Assembly (NCBI GenBank): GCA_964202965.1
Contig: CAXNKG010000020.1
Coordinates: 1 to 47,377 of the forward strand
Reading direction: 5' to 3'
Length of the DNA stretch: 47,377 nucleotides
Source: CAXNKG01 sp964202965
Lineage (GTDB): Bacteria > Acidobacteriota > Vicinamibacteria > Vicinamibacterales > UBA2999
The position numbers were made by a program, and so were the translations under genes. A model generated the notes under the pieces. That model did not search any database. It saw only the letters and a program-made list of their open reading frames with translations, and was not told where the DNA came from. Shown here piece after piece: positions 1 to 6,747 of the stretch. The first letter of the stretch is position 1. Each line of letters begins with the position of its first letter.

Positions 1-2
1 CA

Positions 3-275
3 CTCGCCTCGTCATTCGAGGCCGCGCTGCATGCGATCCCGGCCATCAGGCGGGCCCGCGTCGGCCAACGCGTGCTGCTCGGGCGTGCCTACGAGGCGCT
101 GATGCGCAGCGACTACCCGTACGCGGCGGTCATTGAATTTGACGATGAGACGGGGCTGCGAGCCTACCTCGACCATCCCGCCCACGAAGAGCTGGCCGCT
201 CGCTTCTTTGAATCATTCGAGGACGCGTTGATCTACGACTTCGAACTTCAGGAAGGCACGGCCGCGCTGGGATGA
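3..275 (+). CDS. Dabb-family (stress-responsive A/B barrel) protein, 3' part
   Basis: The reading frame is open from the left edge of the window to a TGA at 273-275, so the start codon lies outside. The visible ~90 residues fit the C-terminal half of the Dabb ferredoxin-like fold: a helix with the pattern ALHAIPAIRRARVG, a strand YAAVIEFDD, the segment GLRAYLDHPAH and a helix EELAARFFE. The HPAH motif near residue 57 after the internal GTG is typical of the family. Dabb proteins are small dimeric barrels. Some act on polyketides or heme-like ligands, but most have no assigned job, and nothing nearby gives one here. A GTG at 72 could be read as a start, but codons before it continue the fold, so it is internal. 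Confidence 0.8.
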   Translation, partial: LASSFEAALHAIPAIRRARVGQRVLLGRAYEALMRSDYPYAAVIEFDDETGLRAYLDHPAHEELAARFFESFEDALIYDFELQEGTAALG

Positions 276-367
276 CCTCTCGAAGGTTGACCGAAGGCCG
301 GTTCTACGACCCTAGCCCCTTCTGACAGCCCTTCTGACAGCGCACATTAGGCTCGATGGCGGCAACT
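274..367. repeat. 94-bp direct repeat, left copy
   Basis: The sequence from GACCTCTCGAAGG to GGCGGCAACT recurs at 1671-1775 with two substitutions (A/G in CCCT-A/G-GCCCC and G/T in ACATTA-G/T-GCTC) and one 11-bp insertion in the right copy. It contains two tandem copies of a 12-mer, CCCTTCTGACAG. It overlaps the stop of the Dabb gene and abuts the left end of the IS. It is noncoding. Confidence 0.9.
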
Positions 368-398
368 TGAGCTTGATCCGATTTGGTGGACGGTTTAG

Positions 399-1291
399 CT
401 ACGCCGCTTGAGTGGCCCGTCGTTCGAACGCGGCCGGGCTGATCTGGCCGAGTGTCGAGTGCCGACGCCGTTGGTTATAGAACACTTCGATGTAATCAAA
501 CAACTCCATCTTGGCCTCCCCACAGCTGTCGAAGCGGTCCCGCAGCTCGCTCTTCACCGTCGAGAAGAAACTCTCCATCACCGCGTTGTCGTAACAATTG
601 CCCCGGCGGCTCATGCTGCAGGTGATGCCGCGTGCCTCGAGGATCGTTTGGTAATCTTCGCTGGCGTACGGACTGCCCTGGTCGGAGTGGTGCAGGAGAC
701 CGACGTCCGGGCCCCGGCGCTTCAAGGCCATGGCGAGGGCCCGAATGGCGAGGTGGCGGTCGTTCACGGCGCTGACGGCCCAGCCCACGACAAACCGCGA
801 GAACAGGTCGAGCACCGCCGCGAGATAGAGCTTGCCGCTGCCGCCGATGACGAACTCCGTCGTGTCGCCGACCCACCGCTGATTGGGCGCGGGCGCGTCA
901 AAGCGCCGGTTCAAGACATTCGCTGCGACCGGCTGATCGTGGTCGCTCATCGTCGTGCACTTGAACCGCTTGCGGGCACGCGCCTCCAAGCCGTCTTCCT
1001 GCATCAGACGGATGACACGCTTGCGACTGACGCGCTCGTCCAGCTCCCTCAAATCCTCATGAATGCGCGGGCTCCCGTACCGCTGCCGGCTCTCGTCGAA
1101 CGAGGCCCGGACGAGTACGCGCAGGCGGCGATCGGTCTGCGTGTGCCTGGACTCCGGTCGCCCGCGCGCGGCGTAGAAGCCGCTGGGCGAGACCTGGAGG
1201 TACTGACAGAGCTTCGTGATCGGGAACTCGGCCTTCTCCGCGGCGATCCAGGCGAAGACTACGCCTGGTGCTTGGCGAAAAAGGCCGCGGC
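399..1291 (-). CDS. IS3-family transposase OrfB (DDE integrase domain), made by frameshift from OrfA
   Basis: This is the catalytic part of the transposase. Its frame is -1 relative to orfA and opens at the A7 run at 1292-1298. The first residues after the shift (SRGLF, then FAWIAAEKAEF and ITKLCQYLQVSPSGFY) are the usual start of the HTH_21 helper domain, so the protein is most likely an OrfAB fusion with about 297 residues from this frame. The rve core shows the DDE triad in WVGDTTEF, HHSDQGSPY and CYDNAVMESFF, and the C-terminus has NQRRRHSTLG. An ATG at 1052 gives a 217-residue internal ORF that keeps the triad but lacks the N-terminal domain. No disruption is visible. The stop is TAG at 399-401. 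Confidence 0.92.
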
Positions 1292-1576
1292 TTTTTTTAG
1301 GATGTCGCGCTCCATGCGCAACTCGCGATTATCTTTGCGGAGCTGCGCGAGCTCGGCGCGCTCCTCCGTGGTGAGGCCGGTCCGGCCTTTCGTCCGATCC
1401 GCGCGCGCGTGTCGCACCCAGTTACCCAGCGCGGACGGCGTCAGATCCAACTCGCGGGCGACCGCCCCGATCGTCTTGCCTTCGTCCAATACCAGCCGGA
1501 CGGCGCCGGCGATGAACTCTTCAGTGAACTGCCGTCGTACCCGTCGCTCTGTCTTGCGTAATCCCATTCTGGCCAT
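1259..1576 (-). CDS. IS3-family OrfA (helix-turn-helix DNA-binding protein)
   Basis: OrfA binds the IS ends and forms the N-terminus of the OrfAB transposase. The start chosen is ATG at 1576 (MARMGLRKTERR). A GTG at 1603 would lie inside the terminal repeat, and an ATG at 1567 is also possible. An HTH runs from about RQFTEEFIAGAVRLV to LTPSALGNWVRHA. A leucine-zipper-like helix follows (ERAELAQLRKDNRELRMERD). The frame then meets ILKKAAAFF, encoded by CTA AAA AAA GCC, which holds the A-AAA-AAG slippery heptamer. Without a shift the protein ends at residue 105. Confidence 0.9.
   Translation of the reverse strand: MARMGLRKTERRVRRQFTEEFIAGAVRLVLDEGKTIGAVARELDLTPSALGNWVRHARADRTKGRTGLTTEERAELAQLRKDNRELRMERDILKKAAAFFAKHQA
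1292..1298 (-). promoter_or_regulatory. Programmed -1 frameshift site (A7)
   Basis: On the minus strand the orfA codons CTA AAA AAA GCC contain A-AAA-AAG. Slippage by -1 here joins the orfA frame to orfB, and the orfB frame opens with conserved residues directly after it. Such A6-7 slippery runs are the known control point for OrfAB production in the IS3 family. Confidence 0.8.
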
Positions 1577-1670
1577 CGTATCCGCCCTTCGGAAGATGTC
1601 CACGGAATCGGATCAAGCTCACGCCGCTACCGCTTCGCCTCGGGCTGCCAGGCCTATAGGAAGTATTAAC

Positions 1671-1775
1671 GACCTCTCGAAGGTTGACCGAAGGCCGGTT
1701 CTACGACCCTGGCCCCTTCTGACAGCCCTTCTGACAGCGCACATTATGCTCGATGGCTGCTCGATGGCGGCAACT
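1671..1775. repeat. 94-bp direct repeat, right copy (105 bp with an 11-bp insertion)
   Basis: This matches 274-367 except for two substitutions and an 11-bp internal duplication that turns GCTCGATGGCGG into GCTCGATGGCTGCTCGATGGCGG. It sits 49 bp beyond the right end of the IS, whereas the left copy touches the IS directly. No gene is visible between 1622 and 1845. Confidence 0.9.
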
Positions 1776-1786
1776 ACAGCAACTAG

Positions 1787-1814
1787 CTTTGGGCTTTGGA
1801 CTTTCGACTTTGGA
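1787..1814. repeat. Heptanucleotide tandem repeat (CTTTGGA-like, 4 units)
   Basis: Four consecutive 7-mers read CTTTGGG, CTTTGGA, CTTTCGA, CTTTGGA, and a degenerate fifth (CTTACTT) follows. The array ends 31 bp before the ATG of the cytochrome/propeller gene and so lies in its leader or promoter region. Confidence 0.85.
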
Positions 1815-1845
1815 CTTACTTGATTCTGTGTAGACTTCACGAATC

Positions 1846-3969
1846 ATGACGAAGCGTCTACCCGTAGGCGCGACGGGCCTGAGTCTCGCGCTCCTGCTCC
1901 TCTCCTCGCTGGACGGGGCAGACGCGCTCCAGCTTTGGCCCCCTCAAATCGATGGCGACGACGTGGGCGGGGTCGTCGCGGGTCCCCGCGGTCCCGAAGC
2001 CGGCGTCTGGGTCATCGCGGAAACGACGGATCTACCGACGAGGTTCGCCAAGATCGTCGTCACGGATGACACCGGGCGGTACGTGCTGCCGGACCTGCCG
2101 AAGGCCAGCTACAGCATCTGGGTGCGTGGCTATGGCCTCGTCGACTCGCCCAAGGTGGAGGCGACGCCCGGGAGGATCCTCAACCTGACCGCGGTGCCGG
2201 CACCGACTCCGGCCGCCGCGGCGCAGTACTACCCGCCGATCTACTGGTTTTCGATGCTCAGGGTGCCGGGTACGCGCGAGTTCCCACTGGAGAAGATCAA
2301 GAGCCAGGGGGAATGGCTGAACATCGTCAAGAGCGGCGCCTGCCAATCGTGCCACGCGCTCGGCACGCCTGGCACACGAACGATCCCGCAGGAGTTTGGC
2401 CTCTTCGCCAGTTCGGGTGAAGCCTGGGAGCGGCGCCTCAGATCCGGGCAAGCGCAGAGCTTGATGACGCGTGATATCACCCGGCTCGACACCCAGCTCG
2501 CGCTGAAACTCTTCGGCGACTGGACCGATCGAATTGCCGCGGGCGAGCTGCCCTTCGCCAGACCCGAGCGCCCACAAGGCATCGAGCGCAACGTCGTCAT
2601 CACTCAGTGGGACTGGAGCAGCCCCACCGCGTACCTCCACGACGCGATCTCGACCGACCGGCGCAGTCCGCGGGTCAACGCGAACGGCAGGATCTATGGA
2701 TCACCCGAAGACAGCTCGGATTTCGTCCCCGTCCTCGACCCGCGCACGCACACCGCGAGCCAGGTGCCGCACCCGGTCCGCGATCCGCAGACGCCCTCGT
2801 CGAGGGCCAACCCGATGGCGCCTTCGGCGTATTGGGGTGCCGAACCGATCTGGGACAGCAAGACGCTCAATCACAACCCGCTGATGGACGAGCGAGGGCG
2901 CGTCTGGTTTACACCTCGCGTTCGCCCCAACGCGAACCCGGATTTCTGCAAGCAAGGCTCCGAGCACCCGTCGGCGAAGGTGTTCCCGCTCCAGGACTCG
3001 GGCCGCCATCTGTCGATGTACGACCCGGCGACGGGGAGGTTTGCGCTCGTCAGCACCTGCTTCCCCACCCACCATTTGACGTTCGCGCAGGACGCGAATC
3101 AGACGCTCTGGACCAGCGCCGGCGTCGCCGGCCCAGGCGTCATCGGGTGGCTGAACCGGAAGATGTTCGAGGAAACCGGAGACGAAGTGAGGTCGCAGGG
3201 GTGGTCGCCGTTCGTCCTCGACACGAACGGCAACGGCAGGCGCGACGGCTACGTGGAGCCGAATCAGCCAGCCGATCCCGCCCGGGACATGCGTGTCGCC
3301 GTTAATATCTACGCGGTTGCCGTGAGCCCCGTGGACGACTCCGTGTGGGGCACGTCGTTGGGATATCGCGGGTATGTCGTTCGGGTCGCGCCAGGTCCCA
3401 ATCCCACTGCAACGGCAGTCACGGAAATCTACGAGCCACCGTTTCCGGGCTACGGACCGCGCGGCGGCGACATCGATCGCGACGGCGTGTATTGGGTGTC
3501 GCTGGCGAGCGGACATCTGGCGAGCTTCGATCGCCGCAGGTGCAAGGTCCTCCGCGGACCCACCGCCACGGGCGCGCATTGCCCCGAGGGGTGGACGTTC
3601 CATCAACTGCCCGGACCGCAGTTGCGGGACGTGGAGGATCCCGGGAGCGCCGAGGCGAGCTACTACACGTGGGTCGACTGGTTCGACGCGTTCGGCCTCG
3701 GCCGCAACGTGCCGATCGCGATGGGCAACCTCAACAGCTCCATCTTCGCGCTGGTGGATGGCAAGCTCGTCAACATCACGCTCCCCTATCCGATGGGTTT
3801 CTTCGCGAAGAACGTCGATGGACGCATCGACGATCCGAATGCCGGCTGGAAGGGCAAGGCCCTTTGGTCGACCCACGGCACCCGGACGATGTACCACCTT
3901 GAAGGGGGGAAGGATAACCGCCCGAAGGCGGTGAAGATCCAGCTTCGACCCGATCCGCTCGCAAGGTGA
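1846..3969 (+). CDS. Secreted one-heme protein with carboxypeptidase-regulatory-like domain and propeller-like C-terminal region
   Basis: The 707-residue protein starts with a signal peptide (basic MTKR, then a Leu/Ala-rich core to about residue 27) and should act in the periplasm or outside the cell. Residues ~38-115 resemble a carboxypeptidase-regulatory-like beta sandwich (GPEAGVWVIAETTD, TDDTGRYVLPDLPKASYSIWVRGYG). One heme c motif, C166-Q-S-C169-H170, follows in a small cytochrome-like segment. The remaining ~470 residues have repeated Trp/Gly strand patterns (GRVWFTPRVRP, QTLWTSAGVAG, DSVWGTSLGYRG, GVYWVSLASGH) like streptogramin-lyase-type propellers. The substrate and redox partner are unknown. 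It stands alone between the repeat region and a hydrolase remnant, and its TGA overlaps the first codons of that remnant. Confidence 0.75.
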   Translation: MTKRLPVGATGLSLALLLLSSLDGADALQLWPPQIDGDDVGGVVAGPRGPEAGVWVIAETTDLPTRFAKIVVTDDTGRYVLPDLPKASYSIWVRGYGLVDSPKVEATPGRILNLTAVPAPTPAAAAQYYPPIYWFSMLRVPGTREFPLEKIKSQGEWLNIVKSGACQSCHALGTPGTRTIPQEFGLFASSGEAWERRLRSGQAQSLMTRDITRLDTQLALKLFGDWTDRIAAGELPFARPERPQGIERNVVITQWDWSSPTAYLHDAISTDRRSPRVNANGRIYGSPEDSSDFVPVLDPRTHTASQVPHPVRDPQTPSSRANPMAPSAYWGAEPIWDSKTLNHNPLMDERGRVWFTPRVRPNANPDFCKQGSEHPSAKVFPLQDSGRHLSMYDPATGRFALVSTCFPTHHLTFAQDANQTLWTSAGVAGPGVIGWLNRKMFEETGDEVRSQGWSPFVLDTNGNGRRDGYVEPNQPADPARDMRVAVNIYAVAVSPVDDSVWGTSLGYRGYVVRVAPGPNPTATAVTEIYEPPFPGYGPRGGDIDRDGVYWVSLASGHLASFDRRRCKVLRGPTATGAHCPEGWTFHQLPGPQLRDVEDPGSAEASYYTWVDWFDAFGLGRNVPIAMGNLNSSIFALVDGKLVNITLPYPMGFFAKNVDGRIDDPNAGWKGKALWSTHGTRTMYHLEGGKDNRPKAVKIQLRPDPLAR

Positions 3970-4126
3970 AGGTGGCGGAGCGGGACAGGCCAGCGGCTTC
4001 ATGGTCGGCTTGGCCGAAGGGCTCGCGCGCCGCGGACTCGACGTCCTGACGTTCAACTTTCTGTACACGGAAGAAGGACGCCGGCTCCCGGATCGAGCCG
4101 ACGCGCTCGAGGCTCTCGGGGGCTAA
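3965..4126 (+). pseudogene. Fragment of an alpha/beta hydrolase (dienelactone hydrolase-like) gene
   Basis: In the frame beginning at 3965 the DNA encodes a 53-residue stretch: GEGGGAGQASGF, MVGLAEGLARRGLDVLTFNF, LYTEEGRRLPD, then a TAA. This matches the N-terminal region of small alpha/beta hydrolases after the HGAGAG oxyanion segment: helix, strand, then the F-Y-TE-G-R loop. The start with the HGAG motif and all catalytic residues (nucleophile Ser, Asp, His) are missing. The piece overlaps the stop of the upstream gene by 5 bp and ends 1 bp before the dusB stop on the other strand. An ATG at 4001 could start a 41-residue peptide, but no function is likely. I read it as a deletion remnant. 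Confidence 0.6.
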
Positions 4127-4127
4127 A

Positions 4128-5177
4128 TTAGGCGGCGACCGGCGCGAAGAAGAACGAGTCGATAATGTCGCGCAGCTCGCTGATGGTGGCGGCGCTGTTC
4201 ACCCGCACCCTCAGCCGCGACCCGCCGTCCAGTCCCTTCGAGTACCAGCCGCACAGCGCGCGAAGCTTGTTGATCACCCACCGTTCGCGTCCTCGCGCGG
4301 GACCGTGATCGGCCGTTCCCGGCGCGTGATGACGAAAGCCCTCACGCTCCTCGACGCGCTCCTTCAGCAGCATGTCTATGTAGTCGCGGAGAAACTGCCC
4401 TCGTTCCTCGAGGCTGACCTGCCGCGGAGGACGGCCGGCCGCAATGTCCGCCGCCTGCGCCAGGATCCACGGGTTCCTGAGTACGCCGCGGCCGACGAGC
4501 ACGCCGCTGACGCCAGCCGTTGATCCGGACACGCGAAGCTTCTCGACGACCTGCTCGGGCTCCACGCAATCGCCGCTGCCGAACACGGGAATTCGCAGCA
4601 GGCTCGCGACCTCCGACACCAGATCCCAGTCGGCGCTGCCGCTGTAGGACTGCTCGGCGGTGCGCCCGTGGATGGTGACGGCAGCCGCGCCAGCGCCCTC
4701 GACCATCCTGGCCAGTTCCGCCGCGTTGCGCGATCGATCGTTCCACCCGGCCCGCATCTTCACCGTCACGGGGATCTTCACCGCCCGCGCCATTGAGGCA
4801 ACCACCTTCGCGGCATGCGCGGGCTGCTTCATCAAGCTGCACCCGGCGCTGTGCTTCGCGATCTTGTGGACGGGACAGCCCATGTTGATGTCGACAATGT
4901 CAGCGCCCATGCCTTCGACGATCTGCGCCGCGGCCGCCATCGTGTCGGGATCCCCGCCGAAGATCTGAATCGAGACCGGCCGCTCTTCCTCGGTGTATTC
5001 GGCGTACTCGAGCGTGCGATCGATGCCGCGAACGAGTCCTTCTGACGACACCATTTCGGTGACCACGAGTCCGCACCCGCCCTGCCGCTTCACGAGGCGG
5101 CGGAACGCGCTGTCGGTCATGCCGGCCATCGGCGCGACGACAAAGGGCGAGGCGAGTGTGACGGTGCCGATCTTCAT
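4128..5177 (-). CDS. dusB: tRNA-dihydrouridine synthase (DusB type)
   Basis: This FMN enzyme reduces uridine to dihydrouridine in tRNA, using NADPH. The start chosen is ATG at 5177, 10 bp after the stop of the upstream gene; the ORF can be extended to 5270 but the extra 31 residues are read out of frame from the upstream gene and are not Dus-like. The 349 residues show the FMN-site PMAGMTDSAFR (residues 16-26), the catalytic Cys101 in DINMGCPV, KHSAGCSLM, VKMRAGWN, ITIHGRTAEQSYSG-like motif and the GSGDC and GVLVGRGVLRNPW phosphate-binding loops. It is last in the leftward mfd-surA-antiterminator-dusB run, and its 3' end faces the hydrolase fragment. Confidence 0.95.
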   Translation of the reverse strand: MKIGTVTLASPFVVAPMAGMTDSAFRRLVKRQGGCGLVVTEMVSSEGLVRGIDRTLEYAEYTEEERPVSIQIFGGDPDTMAAAAQIVEGMGADIVDINMGCPVHKIAKHSAGCSLMKQPAHAAKVVASMARAVKIPVTVKMRAGWNDRSRNAAELARMVEGAGAAAVTIHGRTAEQSYSGSADWDLVSEVASLLRIPVFGSGDCVEPEQVVEKLRVSGSTAGVSGVLVGRGVLRNPWILAQAADIAAGRPPRQVSLEERGQFLRDYIDMLLKERVEEREGFRHHAPGTADHGPARGRERWVINKLRALCGWYSKGLDGGSRLRVRVNSAATISELRDIIDSFFFAPVAA

Positions 5178-5187
5178 GCGTCTGATC

Positions 5188-5679
5188 TCAGTAGGGCCGG
5201 ACGTCGGCCGCGTCGACTTCGACGCTGACCGCCTGCCCGATGAGGTCGACCGACAGGATGAGCCGGGCATGCGTACCCTTGCGAACCAACCGTCCGGCCA
5301 CGCCCTTGAGCGGCCCGTGCATCACTTCGACCATCTCACCTTCGCGGATCATCGGGCAGGGATCGTAGGCGAGATCGCTCTCGACCAGCTGCCGGATGCT
5401 GTCGATCTCGTGCTCCGGAATCGCCGCGGGCTCCCCGTCGAAGGAGATGATGCTGACCACCCCCGTGCACTTGACGATGGAGAGACGATGCTCCGGGTCG
5501 AATCGCGCGAAGCAGTAGCCAGGGAAGAGCGGCCAGTCGATCTGTTTCTTCCGGTCCTTCCAGCGGCTCCACCGGGTCACCGTCGGGAGGAACGCCTCGA
5601 TCTGCTTGCGCTCCAGCTGCTCGCGGACGACCTGCTCGTGCCGGGACCGCGTCCAGACCGCGTACCACGCGTCGGTCAT
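5188..5679 (-). CDS. NusG-paralogue transcription antiterminator (UpxY/RfaH-like)
   Basis: The 163-residue protein has an NGN domain (WYAVWTRSRHEQVVREQL, then EAFLPTVTRW, WPLFPGYCFARF and a strand around VVSIISFDG) and a C-terminal KOW motif (EGEMVEVMHGPLKGVAGRLVR, residues ~113-133). This matches specialised NusG paralogues that bind RNA polymerase and help it read through long envelope-polysaccharide operons. It is unlikely to be the housekeeping NusG, which normally sits with secE and rplK and is more conserved. Its ATG overlaps the surA stop as ATGA, so the two are translationally coupled, and dusB follows 10 bp later. Its target operon is not evident, although wzm-wzt-hldE2 lie upstream in the same directon. 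Confidence 0.85.
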   Translation of the reverse strand: MTDAWYAVWTRSRHEQVVREQLERKQIEAFLPTVTRWSRWKDRKKQIDWPLFPGYCFARFDPEHRLSIVKCTGVVSIISFDGEPAAIPEHEIDSIRQLVESDLAYDPCPMIREGEMVEVMHGPLKGVAGRLVRKGTHARLILSVDLIGQAVSVEVDAADVRPY

Positions 5680-6722
5680 CCCGCGAGCGTCTTCCGCCGG
5701 GCCGCCAGCGCCTGCTCGTACACCTTGCGGAGCTCCTCGTTGCGCCAGGCAATCGTGGCCTGCTCGCGAAGCCGCTCGAGATACTTCAGCCGCTCGCCGG
5801 TCATCTTCTCGGCGCCCACCTTGTTGCTGATATCGTTGCGGGCGTCATCGAAGCCGCGCACGCGGGTGTCGGTGCGGCTTTCCAGCTTGAGGAGCTGGTA
5901 CCCGCGAGCCGTCCGCATGACGTCGCTCACGTCGCCCACCTTCATCTGATCGACCCGGGCCTGCAGCGCCTCGGCAAGCTCGTCGCGCTTGAGCGGACCA
6001 ATCAGCCCGCCGTTGGCTTTCGACGGCGCATCCGAGAATTCGGCGGCCAGACGTGGAAACGGCTCGCCGGCGAGCAGCCGCTTGCGCAGATCCTCCGCCT
6101 CGGCACGCGCGTCGTCGTCCTGGGCGACGTTGACGCCACGATCGCTGACCGGGACCTCCACAAAGATCTCGCGGAGCGTGATCTCCGAAGGCGTCGTAAA
6201 ATCCTGCCGGTGCGACTCGTAGTACGCGCGCGACTCGGCCTCGGTCACGCTGATCTTGTCGACCACGTCCCGGCGCTGCGCCTCGGAGGCGAGCATCTGG
6301 CGCTCGAGCGCCGTCCGGAGGTCGGCCATCGTCATGCCTTCCTGCGTGAGCGCTGCCTGGAACTGCTCGTCGGTCTCGATGTTGTTCGACGACTTGATGT
6401 TGGCGAGGATGCTGGTGAACTGCTCGTCGCCGAGCACCAGCCCGAGCTCGCGGCCTCGTTGGACCAGCAGCAACTCGTCCACCGCCTCCAGGATGAGCTG
6501 CGGCGTGACTTCCGCCACCGCTTTTCGCAACTCCGGACTGTCGGGCGTGACGTTGGCGAGCTCCGGCCGAGCCCGCAGCAGCGCGACCTGCCGCTGCTCG
6601 AATTCGGTCTTCGTGAGAATGTCCCCGTTCACGTTGACGAGGACCTGCTCGATGATCTGGGCGGTTGTGGGGACGACGACCAGTCCGGCCAGAAGGAGAG
6701 CGGCAGCGCTATGTTTGAGCAT
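5676..6722 (-). CDS. surA: SurA-type periplasmic chaperone / parvulin peptidyl-prolyl isomerase
   Basis: It is a probable outer-membrane protein folding factor. The 348-residue product has a signal peptide (MLKHSAAALLLAGLVVVPTTAQ-like), a SurA_N domain (VNVNGDILTKTEFEQRQ, then helices through residue ~165) and one parvulin domain (SEITLREIFVEVP to QLLKLES, residues ~170-270, with GGLIGPL). E. coli SurA has two parvulin domains; one is common outside Proteobacteria. The start at ATG 6722 is preferred over a GTG at 6743, because AGGGA lies 7 bp upstream of the ATG and the signal peptide then begins correctly. It follows mfd by 25 bp and overlaps the antiterminator start by 4 bp. A generic PpiC/PrsA role is the alternative. 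Confidence 0.85.
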   Translation of the reverse strand: MLKHSAAALLLAGLVVVPTTAQIIEQVLVNVNGDILTKTEFEQRQVALLRARPELANVTPDSPELRKAVAEVTPQLILEAVDELLLVQRGRELGLVLGDEQFTSILANIKSSNNIETDEQFQAALTQEGMTMADLRTALERQMLASEAQRRDVVDKISVTEAESRAYYESHRQDFTTPSEITLREIFVEVPVSDRGVNVAQDDDARAEAEDLRKRLLAGEPFPRLAAEFSDAPSKANGGLIGPLKRDELAEALQARVDQMKVGDVSDVMRTARGYQLLKLESRTDTRVRGFDDARNDISNKVGAEKMTGERLKYLERLREQATIAWRNEELRKVYEQALAARRKTLAG

Positions 6723-6747
6723 CGACAATCCCTGCAAAATCACTATG

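Larger units (their letters stand above)
368..1621 (-). mobile_element. IS3-family insertion sequence (1254 bp)
   Basis: The ends are inverted repeats: TGAGCTTGATCCGATT is identical at both termini (368-383 and, reversed, 1606-1621). The match continues after two mismatches with GTGGAC, giving about 22 of 24 bases. Between them lie orfA and orfB on the minus strand, joined by an A7 slippery run, the standard IS3 layout and size. The bases just outside (CAACT on the left, CGCCG on the right) do not form the expected 3-4 bp target duplication. The element looks intact and may still be able to move. I cannot name the exact IS. Confidence 0.92.

Noticed and set aside
408..1823. 471-codon plus-strand ORF across the IS
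   Set aside because: It is antisense to the intact transposase frames and has no domain-like sequence; high GC leaves antisense frames open.
1619..1840. 73-codon minus-strand ORF in the repeat region
   Set aside because: Its sequence (SPKSKVQSPK) is just the translated heptamer repeat and the 94-bp repeat.
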